From: an uncultured Erysipelotrichaceae bacterium
GTDB lineage: Bacteria > Bacillota_I > Bacilli_A > Erysipelotrichales > Erysipelotrichaceae
Assembly: GCA_902782955.1 (NCBI GenBank)
Contig: CACZPD010000231.1
Location: forward strand, 1 to 9,448
Direction: 5' to 3'
Length of the DNA: 9,448 bases
The stretch's first letter is position 1; the number at the start of each line of letters is the position of its first letter. Of the stretch, positions 1 to 7,886 are shown in pieces. The notes under the pieces are model-generated. The model ran no database searches and had not been told where the DNA came from. It was given only the letters and a program-made list of their open reading frames with translations. The position numbers were made by a program, and so were the translations under genes.

Positions 1-1
1 G

Positions 2-748
2 CTTCAGATCAAAGGCGGCAATATCGTCTTCGATCATGTGACATTTGAATATCCGGATGATCATAACCGTGTCCTGCACGATCTGTGTCTGGACATTCAT
101 CCCGGGGAAAACCTTGCCCTGGTAGGCGAGAGCGGCGGCGGGAAAACGACCCTGTCATCCCTCATTCCGCGTTTCTACGATACGACCTCCGGCCGTGTCC
201 TGATCGACGGGCAGGATGTCCGTGAAGTTACGCTGAGAAGTCTCCGCGATGTGATCGGCATCGTCCAGCAGGATGTCTATCTGTTCTCCGGGACAGTACT
301 GGAAAACATTGCCTACGGCAAACGCAATGCCACCAGGGAAGAGATCATCGAAGCGGCGAAGCTTGCCGGTGCGGATGAATTTATCAATGAACTGAAAGAC
401 GGGTACGATTCCTATGTCGGTGAAAGAGGCGTCAAGCTTTCCGGCGGTCAGAAACAGAGGATCTCCATTGCCCGTGTATTCCTGAAGAACCCGCCGATCC
501 TCCTTCTGGATGAGGCGACAAGTGCCCTGGATAACGAAAGCGAGATCCTGATCGAAAAGAGTCTTGCCAAGCTGTCTCAGGGCAGGACGACCCTGACGAT
601 TGCACATCGTCTGACAACGATCCGCCACGCGGACAGGATCGTCGTGCTCGGAAAGAACGGGATCGAGGAAGAAGGCAGTCATGAAGAACTTCTTCAGAAC
701 AACGGAACCTATTACCGTCTCTGGAACGGTGTTACCGCAGAATCATAA
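2..748 (+). CDS. ABC exporter ATP-binding domain (C-terminal part, 5' truncated by window edge)
   Basis: This is the nucleotide-binding domain of an ABC exporter of the MsbA/MdlB/BmrA type, which uses ATP to move a substrate out across the cytoplasmic membrane. The frame is open to the left edge, giving 248 residues; an internal GTG at 38 is not a start, because conserved domain sequence (IVFDHVTFEYP) begins before it. Visible motifs in order are the A-loop Tyr (codon 50-52), Walker A GESGGGKT (125-148), a Q-loop (GIVQQDVYLF), signature LSGGQ (437-451), Walker B ILLLDE (497-514) with D-loop SALD, and the H-loop His in TIAHRL (605-607). All catalytic elements are intact. Full exporters of this family are usually about 570-600 residues, so the transmembrane domain should lie off the left edge. 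Such half-transporters often occur as adjacent heterodimer pairs. The substrate cannot be inferred. The next gene starts 15 bases downstream, suggesting co-transcription. Confidence 0.95.
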   Translation, partial: LQIKGGNIVFDHVTFEYPDDHNRVLHDLCLDIHPGENLALVGESGGGKTTLSSLIPRFYDTTSGRVLIDGQDVREVTLRSLRDVIGIVQQDVYLFSGTVLENIAYGKRNATREEIIEAAKLAGADEFINELKDGYDSYVGERGVKLSGGQKQRISIARVFLKNPPILLLDEATSALDNESEILIEKSLAKLSQGRTTLTIAHRLTTIRHADRIVVLGKNGIEEEGSHEELLQNNGTYYRLWNGVTAES

Positions 749-763
749 CGGAGGAACAAACAT

Positions 764-1708
764 ATGCTGAAATACATTATCGGGATCATATTGATCATTC
801 TGTTGATCGCAATGCTTTATCTCGGATGGTTTTTCTTCTGCTTTGCCGTCACAAAAGAAGGCAAGGACCTGCCGAACAAAGGCGGACACGGCGCCGCTGC
901 CAGTCCATGGAAAAAATATACCAACGTCCGCAAGGATGACAGGAAGTGGGCAAGGAAACTGACAGGTGAAGATCTCTGGATCACATCCAAAGACAAGCTC
1001 CGCCTGCATGCGAAATACTACCGCACGGAAAACCCGAAGCGGATCATCCTCTGCGCGCACGGATACCGCGCGACCGGACTTGGCGACTTCGCCTCCCAGA
1101 TGCGCTGGCTGCTCAGGGACTCGGATATCCTTCTGATCGATGAAAGAGCCTGCGGGGAGAGTGAAGGAAAATACATCACTTTTGGCGCAAAGGAAAAACA
1201 GGACATCCTTTTATGGATACAGGAGCTGGCAAACCGGAATACAGCCGGACTTCCTGTCTATCTGTACGGCATCTCGCTCGGTGCTTCCGCGGTCCTGATG
1301 GCATCCGTCCTGGAAAAGAACGTGAAGCTCAGCGGCGTTATCGCTGACTGCGGCTACAGTTCCATGGCAAAGATCGTCTGCGAACTGTCAAAGAAATGGT
1401 TCAAGCTGCCGGGTTATCCGCTGATCTGGTTCATCAGTCTCTATTGTGTTCTCCTGGGACATTTCCGCATGGGAGAAGCGGATGTGGCAGGCACACTGAA
1501 AAAAGCGACTGTGCCGGTATTGCTGGTGCACGGTATGGATGATGACTTTGTGGTTCCTTCCCATTCCGAGGTGAACTATAATGCATGTGCTTCAAAGAAG
1601 CGCCTGCTTAAGATCGACCACGCATGGCATGCCCTGGCCTATCTGGAGGATACAAAGACATATCAGAACGCGATGACACAGTTCTTCGCGGAAAACGACA
1701 AGGCTTAA
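764..1708 (+). CDS. Membrane-anchored alpha/beta hydrolase (YqkD-like)
   Basis: This is a 314-residue alpha/beta-hydrolase-fold enzyme, probably a serine esterase, lipase or acyl-hydrolase of unknown substrate. The N-terminus carries one hydrophobic segment (about residues 4-29, rich in I and L) that looks like an uncleaved signal anchor. The fold is shown by the HG oxyanion-side motif AHGYRATG (98-105), DERACGESEG (126-135), the nucleophile elbow YGISLGAS with Ser171, the acid-loop region HGMDDDFVVP (256-265, likely Asp260 or Asp261) and His289 in DHAWHALAY. This layout resembles the B. subtilis YqkD group. The ATG at 764 is supported by a GGAGG at 750-754, 9 bases upstream. The gene follows the ABC exporter gene by 15 bases and is closed by a strong intrinsic terminator, so the two probably form the end of one operon. 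The family call is firm; the substrate and any link to the exporter are unknown. Confidence 0.88.
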   Translation: MLKYIIGIILIILLIAMLYLGWFFFCFAVTKEGKDLPNKGGHGAAASPWKKYTNVRKDDRKWARKLTGEDLWITSKDKLRLHAKYYRTENPKRIILCAHGYRATGLGDFASQMRWLLRDSDILLIDERACGESEGKYITFGAKEKQDILLWIQELANRNTAGLPVYLYGISLGASAVLMASVLEKNVKLSGVIADCGYSSMAKIVCELSKKWFKLPGYPLIWFISLYCVLLGHFRMGEADVAGTLKKATVPVLLVHGMDDDFVVPSHSEVNYNACASKKRLLKIDHAWHALAYLEDTKTYQNAMTQFFAENDKA

Positions 1709-1709
1709 C

Positions 1710-1735
1710 AAAGGAGCGTATGCACGCTCCTTTTT
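1710..1735 (+). terminator. Rho-independent terminator after the alpha/beta hydrolase
   Basis: A perfect 9-bp inverted repeat, AAGGAGCGT (1711-1719) and ACGCTCCTT (1724-1732), flanks a 4-base loop ATGC. An A-T pair (1710/1733) can extend it to 10 bp. A run of five T (1731-1735) overlaps the end of the stem. It starts 2 bases after the hydrolase stop codon, so it should end the exporter-hydrolase transcript and isolate sbcD. Confidence 0.9.
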
Positions 1736-1760
1736 ATGTGCCTGATCCCGGAGATTACGG

Positions 1761-1789
1761 TGCATTTATATACAACATTTTTGTAAAAT
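1761..1789 (+). promoter_or_regulatory. Candidate sigma-A-type promoter for sbcDC
   Basis: The 80 bases between the upstream terminator and sbcD become AT-rich just before the gene. TAAAAT (1784-1789) is a good -10 candidate, 25 bases before the sbcD ATG. The -35 region at 17-bp spacing is TGCATT (1761-1766), a poor match to TTGACA, so the exact elements are uncertain. A promoter is expected here because a strong terminator lies just upstream. An imperfect inverted repeat (1769-1775 with 1781-1787) overlaps the -10. An AGGAGG ribosome binding site follows at 1805-1810. Confidence 0.4.
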
Positions 1790-1814
1790 AAAGACAGAAT
1801 ACGCAGGAGGCAAT

Positions 1815-2969
1815 ATGCGCTTTTTACATCTGGGAGATCTTCATCTCGGGAAGATCGTGAATGAGATCAGTATGATACCGGATCAGGCTTATATGCTGGA
1901 TCAGATCCTGGATCTGGCAAAGGACAGGAAGGCAGATGCGGTGCTGATCGCAGGAGATATTTATGATAAAAGCATTCCGAGCGAGGAAGCGGTCAAACTT
2001 CTCGACGGATTTCTTTCAAGACTGGCAAATGAGAACATAGCTGTCATTGCCATCAGCGGCAATCATGATTCCGATGAACGTCTGCATTTCGGCAGTTCTT
2101 TGTTCACGTACAGAAATGTGTTCATCACCGGGAGATACGAAGGCAGTATACCCTGTACGGATCTGCAGGATGAATACGGTACCGTGCATTTCATGTCACT
2201 GCCTTTTGTCAAGGCATCCCTGGTCCGTCATTTTTACCCGGACGGGGATACGGACACCTATGACGCGGCTGTACGGACAGCCCTTGCGGCAGCGGATGTC
2301 AATACGGCAGAAAGAAATGTCCTGCTGGCACATCAGTTCGTGACATCTTCCGGCAAAGACCCGGAGACGGCAGGCTCGGAGAACGTCATGTCCGATAATG
2401 TCGGGACGATCGAGAAAGTGGATGTCAGCGCTTTTGACGCTTTTGATTACCTGGCGCTGGGACATATCCACCGTCCGCAGAGGGTCGGCAGGGATACCGC
2501 AAGATATGCCGGTTCCATCCTGAAGTATTCCCTGAGCGAGATCGGGCATAATAAATCGGTACCGCTCGTGACCATGAAGGAAAAGGGAAACATCGAAGTG
2601 GAACTGATACCCCTGAAACCGCTGCGGGATATGCGACGGATCAAGGGGAAACTGGAAGACCTGGTCAGACCGGAAAACATCACAGATCCAAATGATTACA
2701 TCTATGCAGTCCTGACAGACGAAGAAACGATTCCCGATGCCATCGGACGGCTGCGGACATATTATCCCAATACGATGAAGCTGTCTTATGACAACAGCCA
2801 TACGCGGGCACTGGAAAACTACGACCCCGGAAAGATCACGGAAAAAGCCACCTTCCGGGAACTGATGACGGATTTCTATCAGACCGTCAAAGGCGGGGAG
2901 CCGACAGAAGAAGAATGGAAGATCCTGATAGAAACCGCGGGAAAGGCAGGTGTTACGGATGAAGCCTGA
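1815..2969 (+). CDS. sbcD: SbcD, nuclease subunit of the SbcCD exonuclease
   Basis: SbcD is the Mn-dependent phosphoesterase (Mre11-type) subunit of the cytoplasmic SbcCD complex, which cuts DNA hairpins and processes blocked or double-strand ends during repair and replication. The 384-residue protein begins with the characteristic RFLHLGDLHLGK and shows the calcineurin-like metal motifs in order: Asp8 and His10, Asp48 in GDIYDKS, Asn83 and His84 in SGNHDSDERL, His173 in LLAHQFV, and His217 and His219 in LGHIHRPQ. A capping region typical of SbcD, with YAGSILKYSLSE (231-242), follows, and the C-terminal part should bind the base of the SbcC coiled coil. The length is normal for the family. 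The ATG is set by AGGAGG at 1805-1810, 4 bases upstream (rather close), and by the family N-terminus. The 3' end overlaps sbcC by 11 bases, the usual order for this pair, which suggests translational coupling. Confidence 0.96.
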   Translation: MRFLHLGDLHLGKIVNEISMIPDQAYMLDQILDLAKDRKADAVLIAGDIYDKSIPSEEAVKLLDGFLSRLANENIAVIAISGNHDSDERLHFGSSLFTYRNVFITGRYEGSIPCTDLQDEYGTVHFMSLPFVKASLVRHFYPDGDTDTYDAAVRTALAAADVNTAERNVLLAHQFVTSSGKDPETAGSENVMSDNVGTIEKVDVSAFDAFDYLALGHIHRPQRVGRDTARYAGSILKYSLSEIGHNKSVPLVTMKEKGNIEVELIPLKPLRDMRRIKGKLEDLVRPENITDPNDYIYAVLTDEETIPDAIGRLRTYYPNTMKLSYDNSHTRALENYDPGKITEKATFRELMTDFYQTVKGGEPTEEEWKILIETAGKAGVTDEA

Positions 2970-5900
2970 GAAACTGGTCATGTCCGCATTCGGACCATAC
3001 GCGGGCAGGACGGAGATCGATTTTACAAAACTGACGGATTCCGGTCTGTTCCTGATCACCGGCATCACCGGGGCAGGGAAGACCACGATATTTGACGCGG
3101 TCAGCTTTGCGCTGTACGGGGAAGCGAGCGGCACATTCCGCCCGACGGAATCCCTGCGCAGCGATTATGCCGACCCGTATACGGAAACATTTGTGGACCT
3201 GACATTTACCCACCGAAACAAAACCTACCAGATCGTCCGCAATCCGGAATACTATGCGGCGAAAAAGCGCGGTATAGGCCTGAAAAAGGTCCTGGCAAAC
3301 GCGATTCTGTATCTGCCGGATGATAAACCGGTCGAAGGCATCAAACCGGTTAAGGCTGCTGTTCAGGAACTGCTGAGAATCGATATGAACCAGTTCAAGC
3401 AGATCTCCATGATCGCCCAGGGAGAGTTCTACAACCTGCTCAATGCCAAAAGCAATGAGCGTACCGTCATCCTGCAGAAGATATTCATGACCGAAGGCTA
3501 TGCGAAAATGGGCAAGATCCTGCAGGAAAAGGCAGGCGAGATCGGCCGTCAGCTGTCAGAAAAAGACCGCAGCATCATGCAGTATTTCAGCGGGGCGGAT
3601 TACGCGGAAGACAGTGCCTGCGCTGAAGAGATCGGATCCCTGCAGAAAACGATCAAGGAAACCGGACGCGTCTGGCAGACAGGCGAAATGATGGATGTCC
3701 TGGAAAAACTCATTGCGGAACAGAAGACAAAAAAAGAAGAAACCGAACAGGAGGCGAAGAATATCCGTACGCAGGCAGACAAGCTCCAGGCGGAGTATAC
3801 GCTTGCACAGGAAAGCAACCGCAGGTTCATACAGCTGAAAGAAGCACAGGAAAACGCCGCGGAGCTGGCAGGACAGGAAGCGGAAATGAATCAGGCAAAG
3901 AGCGATCTCGCCGCAAACAAAGCGGCGCTGTACCATGTGGAGCCTGTGCATAAGCTGCTCTGCACTGCGCGGACAGAAGAACAGAACGCGGAAGAAGCAG
4001 TCAGGAATTCATTGAAAGAGACAAAGGAAGCCGCAGAGAACCTGGAGACAAAGAAAACAGCCCGGGACAAAGCGGAGGAAGAAAAACCGAAAGCAGAGAA
4101 TCTGAAAACGGAAGTATCCCGCATGAAGGAAACAGAGGATCAGTATCAGAAACGGGATGATCTGCGGAAGGAAGAAAAGAAATACCGTAAGGCAGAAATA
4201 GATGCGGAAACCAGCCTGCAGGAAAAACAGGAATCTATCCGCACCCTGCAGAAGGAGATCGCGGAGAGGACTGCGTTCAGGGAAGAAAGAAAAGACGCAG
4301 GAAACCTGTACGCGGAACAGAAAACAAAAACAGCTGTACTGCAGGATCTGTCATCCAGGTTCAATACGGTCGTTGAAACAGATATCCCTGCCTGCGAAAA
4401 GAAGGAAACGGAATGCACACAGAAGCAGAAAGCCTATAAAAAAGCCTACGAAGTGTATACCGGCAAAGAAGAAAGATATCATCTTCTGGAAAGAATATAT
4501 GATGATTCCATCGCCGGTATCCTGGCAGGACATCTGGAAGACGGTCAGCCGTGTCCTGTATGCGGATCCGTACACCATCCTTCACCGGCACAGCTGCCGG
4601 AAGTCAGCTGTACGGAAGAAGAGCTGGAAACAGCACGCACGGAAGCGGAAGAAGCGCGTACAGCCAAGGAAAACGCGAAAACAGCCGCTGCCCTGGCGCA
4701 GACACAGGCGCAGGAAGCCCGTCAGCGCATCGAAAAGGAACAGAAGGAAATACTGGCATCCTTTGCGGCATACGGATTTGAAGCGGGAAGCGATGCCGGT
4801 ATATCTGCGATATCGGAAAAGATTGAGGCTTTCATCGCGAAAGAAACTGCAACCCTGAAACAATATAAAAAAGATGCCGAGGCATATCAGGACGCCGGCA
4901 CAAAGAACGACAAGGCCAGGAAGGAACTGGATAGAATCAACACGGAACTGTCTGATCTGCAGACGGAAGCTGCCGCGAACGGCAGGAAACTGGCAGCCGT
5001 ACAGGCTTCCCTGAAAGCCATCGGTTCCCTGGAATACAGCAGCCTGGAAGAAGCTGAAAAAGCCCGGGAGACAAAGGAAAAAGAGATCATCAGGATCGAA
5101 GAAGCGGTCAAAGATACCCTTGAAGCCCAGAGACAGGCCGAAGAACGAAAGACAAAAGCTGATACCGCTTATGCGAAAGATCTGAAACTGCTGGAAACGG
5201 CACGTGCGAGAGCGGAGAAGGCAGCGAAGGATTTTGCCGGCATACTGAAGGAATACAGGTTTGCGGACGAGGCGGAATGGAAGCTGTTCCTCATTGATGA
5301 GGAAAAGATCAAAGAAAAAGAAAAGATCATCCAGGATTATGACGCGGCATGTCTGCTTGCGCAGGAAACGATCATGCGTCTGAAAAAAGAAACCGAAGGG
5401 AAAGAACCGCAGGATGAGACGGAACTGAAAACCAGGCTGACGGAAAGAAAAGCAGAAGTGGAAAGTCTGCGGAAGGAAGCAGATCAGCTGGAACATATGG
5501 CAAAGAACAACGAGACCGTTCTCGGCCATATCCGGAAAGGGACGCAGGAATCGGAAGAGATCCGGAAACAGCAGATCCTGTACAATGAGCTGAGCATGCT
5601 GGTAAACGGCAATATGAAGGGCAAAAATAAGATCACCCTGGAACAGTACGTACAGGCAGCCGGCTTTGACAGTATTATCGCGGCGGCCAATGTGCGTCTG
5701 AATATGATGACATCCGGCCAGTTTGAATTACGCCGGCATGAGGACGCGGAAGAGATCAGCGGGAAGAATGCCCTGAATCTGGATGTGCTGGACAATTATA
5801 CCGGACGCGTCCGCCCGGCAGGTTCCCTGTCCGGCGGGGAAAGCTTCAAGGCTTCCCTGAGTCTGGCACTCGGGCTTTCCGACAGGATCTCATCGGATCT

Positions 5901-6126
5901 CGGCGGGATCACGGCAGACGCGCTGTTTATCGACGAAGGCTTCGGGACCCTGGACGACACATCGCTGAATGAAGCCATCGAGATGCTTACATCGCTGTCC
6001 ACCAACGGGAAGATGATCGGCATCATCAGCCACCGGAAGGAACTGGAAGAAAAGATCCAGCGCAAGCTGATCGTCACGAAGGCGAAAGAAGGCGGCAGTG
6101 CCGTGCACATCGATACAGGCTACTAA
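2959..6126 (+). CDS. sbcC: SbcC, ATPase/zinc-hook subunit of the SbcCD exonuclease
   Basis: SbcC is the SMC/Rad50-like ATPase that clamps DNA and drives the SbcD nuclease. The protein has 1055 residues, typical of the family. In order: an N-terminal ATPase half starting KPEKLVMSAFGPYAGR with Walker A GITGAGKT (35-42) and the conserved FKQISMIAQGEF segment; a first long Glu/Lys/Ala/Gln-rich coiled coil (roughly 190-510); the zinc hook CPVC (Cys532 and Cys535, followed by GSVHHP) almost exactly at mid-protein; a returning coiled coil (roughly 560-880); and a C-terminal ATPase half with signature LSGGE (957-961) and Walker B ALFIDEG with Asp992 and Glu993, then the D-loop TLDD. The ATG at 2959 gives the standard family N-terminus; a GTG three codons upstream (2950) would only add MLR and is less likely. 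No frameshift or missing motif is seen. It is translated with sbcD through an 11-base overlap. Confidence 0.96.
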   Translation: MKPEKLVMSAFGPYAGRTEIDFTKLTDSGLFLITGITGAGKTTIFDAVSFALYGEASGTFRPTESLRSDYADPYTETFVDLTFTHRNKTYQIVRNPEYYAAKKRGIGLKKVLANAILYLPDDKPVEGIKPVKAAVQELLRIDMNQFKQISMIAQGEFYNLLNAKSNERTVILQKIFMTEGYAKMGKILQEKAGEIGRQLSEKDRSIMQYFSGADYAEDSACAEEIGSLQKTIKETGRVWQTGEMMDVLEKLIAEQKTKKEETEQEAKNIRTQADKLQAEYTLAQESNRRFIQLKEAQENAAELAGQEAEMNQAKSDLAANKAALYHVEPVHKLLCTARTEEQNAEEAVRNSLKETKEAAENLETKKTARDKAEEEKPKAENLKTEVSRMKETEDQYQKRDDLRKEEKKYRKAEIDAETSLQEKQESIRTLQKEIAERTAFREERKDAGNLYAEQKTKTAVLQDLSSRFNTVVETDIPACEKKETECTQKQKAYKKAYEVYTGKEERYHLLERIYDDSIAGILAGHLEDGQPCPVCGSVHHPSPAQLPEVSCTEEELETARTEAEEARTAKENAKTAAALAQTQAQEARQRIEKEQKEILASFAAYGFEAGSDAGISAISEKIEAFIAKETATLKQYKKDAEAYQDAGTKNDKARKELDRINTELSDLQTEAAANGRKLAAVQASLKAIGSLEYSSLEEAEKARETKEKEIIRIEEAVKDTLEAQRQAEERKTKADTAYAKDLKLLETARARAEKAAKDFAGILKEYRFADEAEWKLFLIDEEKIKEKEKIIQDYDAACLLAQETIMRLKKETEGKEPQDETELKTRLTERKAEVESLRKEADQLEHMAKNNETVLGHIRKGTQESEEIRKQQILYNELSMLVNGNMKGKNKITLEQYVQAAGFDSIIAAANVRLNMMTSGQFELRRHEDAEEISGKNALNLDVLDNYTGRVRPAGSLSGGESFKASLSLALGLSDRISSDLGGITADALFIDEGFGTLDDTSLNEAIEMLTSLSTNGKMIGIISHRKELEEKIQRKLIVTKAKEGGSAVHIDTGY

Positions 6127-6139
6127 CAGGAGCCTGTTT
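6115..6139 (+). terminator. Weak hairpin at the end of sbcC
   Basis: ACAGGC (6115-6120) and GCCTGT (6132-6137) can pair across the sbcC stop codon with an 11-base loop. A competing tight hairpin, AACAG (6125-6129) with CTGTT (6134-6138) around a GAGC loop, is also possible. Only three T follow (6137-6139). It is at most a leaky terminator or attenuator between sbcC and the mutase gene. Confidence 0.25.
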
Positions 6140-6140
6140 G

Positions 6141-6149
6141 TGACATAAT
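6141..6149 (+). promoter_or_regulatory. Candidate extended -10 promoter for the phosphosugar mutase operon
   Basis: TGA-CATAAT (6141-6149) fits the extended -10 pattern TGn followed by a hexamer with 5 of 6 matches to TATAAT. No good -35 is found at 16-18 bp spacing, which is tolerated by extended -10 promoters. Transcription would start near 6156, about 24 bases before the mutase ATG. The only other intergenic signal is the AGAAGAGG ribosome binding site at 6164-6171. Confidence 0.4.
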
Positions 6150-6179
6150 GAATTCAGAAAACTAGAAGAGGTTTATCAT

Positions 6180-7874
6180 ATGCATACACTGGAAAGATAC
6201 CAGAGATGGTGTAAAGAACTGGATCGGAACGATCCGCTTTATGAAGAACTGATGCAGATCAGGGACGATGACAACGAGATCGAGGAACGGTTCCATAAAT
6301 ATGTGGAATTCGGTACGGCAGGCCTGCGCGGGAAACTCGGCGCGGGAACCAACCGCATGAACGTATACATGGTCGGCAAAGCTACCCAGGGTATTGCGGA
6401 CTATATCAAGGAATACGGTGAAGAAGCGATGCAGCGCGGTGTTGTCATTGCGCACGACCCGCGGCATTTCTCAAAGGAATTCTCACAGCTTGCAGCTTCC
6501 GTATTTGCGGCCAACGGCATCAAGGCATATGTCTTCGAGGATCTCCGCCCGACGCCCCAGCTGGCATTTATGGTACGGCAGCTGAAGACGATCGCAGGCA
6601 TCAATATCACCGCTTCCCACAACCCGAAGGAATACAACGGATACAAGGCATACTGGGAAGACGGATGCCAGGTCAGCAGTACGATCGCCGATTCCATGAT
6701 GGACCATATCCACGCGGTGGATATGTTCAGCCAGGTCCGCAAACTGAATTTCGATACGGCCGTGGCAGACGGGAAGATCATCGTCCTTCCGGAGTCGTGG
6801 GACCGTGTATACCTCGATACGATCGAGAAGCTTGCGATCCATTCCGGAGATGAGATCGACCTGGATATCCCGATCGTCTACACACCGCTGAACGGCTGCG
6901 GTGCAGTACCGTTTGCACAGATGATGAAAGACAGGGGATTCTGCAACTGGCATATGGTCGAGGAACAGCGGTATCCCGATCCCGATTTCACGACAGTCGG
7001 CTATCCGAATCCGGAAGACCCGAAGGCATTCCGCATGAGCGAGGAACTCGGACGGAAAGTCGGCGCGGAACTGCTGATGGCGACCGATCCGGACAGTGAC
7101 CGCTTTGCAATCGAACTGCGCGATGAAAACGGAAACTATATCCCGCTCAACGGCAACCAGACCGGATACCTCCTGGTCAACTACATCCTGGAAGGACATA
7201 AGGACGCGGGAACACTGCCGGAAAAGGGCATGATGATCAAGTCCATCGTTACCAGCACGATGAGTACGGTAATGGCCAATGCATACGGCGTGGAGATGTT
7301 TGAAGCACTGACGGGCTTCAAGAATATCTGCGGCAGGATCCCTGAACTGGAGGCAAAGGGATATCAGTATCTCTTCGGCTATGAGGAATCTGTCGGCTAT
7401 GCGGTATGTCCGGAGATCCGTGACAAGGACGGTATTTCCGCCGGCATGCTGGTGGCGGAAGCAGCTGCCTACTACAGGAAGCACGGAAAATCGCTGTGGC
7501 AGGTCCTGCAGGAACTGTATGAGAAATACGGATTCTATGCGGAAGATGAACCGAACCTGGTCCTGGACGGCATTGCCGGCGCGAACCGGATCAAGCGCAT
7601 GATGGCGCATGTACGCGAGAATCCGCCGCAGGAGATCGCAGGTTATAAAGTAATCAGACTGATCGATTACATCAACGGCTATGAAGATATCCCGGCATCC
7701 AATGTCCTGCGCTTCTATCTGGACAATGACAGCTGGTTTGCGGTACGTCCTTCCGGTACGGAGCCGAAGATCAAATTCTATTTCTATACAAAACAGGAAT
7801 CCCGTGAAAAAGCACTGGAAGTCAATGCGGAAATAAAGAAAGCCGTGATGGACATTATTTACGCAGTCGAATAA
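6180..7874 (+). CDS. pgcA: Alpha-phosphoglucomutase / phosphomannomutase
   Basis: This enzyme of the alpha-D-phosphohexomutase superfamily interconverts glucose 1-phosphate and glucose 6-phosphate through a phosphoserine intermediate in the cytoplasm, feeding UDP-glucose and cell-envelope or glycogen precursors. The 564 residues match the Firmicutes PgcA/YhxB and PGM2-like group. Visible elements are GTAGLRG (45-51), the active-site loop TASHNPKEYNG with phospho-accepting Ser146, the Mg-binding loop DPDSDR (Asp303, Asp305, Asp307), the sugar-specificity loop GYEESVG with Glu402 and Ser404, and the C-terminal phosphate-binding loop RPSGTEPK (523-530). All four active-site loops are present. 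The start is supported by AGAAGAGG at 6164-6171, 8 bases before the ATG. The esterase gene begins 12 bases after its stop, so it probably heads an operon. Phosphomannomutase or phosphopentomutase activity cannot be excluded from sequence, so the symbol is a family-level assignment. Confidence 0.9.
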   Translation: MHTLERYQRWCKELDRNDPLYEELMQIRDDDNEIEERFHKYVEFGTAGLRGKLGAGTNRMNVYMVGKATQGIADYIKEYGEEAMQRGVVIAHDPRHFSKEFSQLAASVFAANGIKAYVFEDLRPTPQLAFMVRQLKTIAGINITASHNPKEYNGYKAYWEDGCQVSSTIADSMMDHIHAVDMFSQVRKLNFDTAVADGKIIVLPESWDRVYLDTIEKLAIHSGDEIDLDIPIVYTPLNGCGAVPFAQMMKDRGFCNWHMVEEQRYPDPDFTTVGYPNPEDPKAFRMSEELGRKVGAELLMATDPDSDRFAIELRDENGNYIPLNGNQTGYLLVNYILEGHKDAGTLPEKGMMIKSIVTSTMSTVMANAYGVEMFEALTGFKNICGRIPELEAKGYQYLFGYEESVGYAVCPEIRDKDGISAGMLVAEAAAYYRKHGKSLWQVLQELYEKYGFYAEDEPNLVLDGIAGANRIKRMMAHVRENPPQEIAGYKVIRLIDYINGYEDIPASNVLRFYLDNDSWFAVRPSGTEPKIKFYFYTKQESREKALEVNAEIKKAVMDIIYAVE

Positions 7875-7886
7875 AAGGAGATTGTT

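Noticed and set aside
38..748. GTG at 38 as the true start of a stand-alone ATPase subunit
   Set aside because: Conserved nucleotide-binding-domain residues continue in frame to the left edge without a stop, so the gene is cut by the window rather than starting there.
2196..3134. A 312-codon minus-strand frame across the sbcD-sbcC junction
   Set aside because: It lies opposite two unmistakable genes and has no recognisable domain or credible start signal.
4202..4858. A 218-codon plus-strand frame inside sbcC, rich in Arg and Lys
   Set aside because: It is an out-of-frame reading of the repetitive coiled-coil coding sequence with no plausible ribosome binding site.
4582..5529. A 315-codon minus-strand frame, rich in Phe, Leu and Cys, opposite sbcC
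   Set aside because: The composition is what results from reading Glu/Lys-rich coiled-coil codons (GAA, AAG) backwards as Phe and Leu. It is an antisense artefact, not a membrane protein.
1815..6126. sbcD-sbcC as part of an anti-phage defence island or a novel nuclease-ATPase system
   Set aside because: Both proteins have the normal length, motifs and gene order of housekeeping SbcCD, and the neighbours are metabolic genes. No toxin, transposase, integrase or defence-type gene is nearby.
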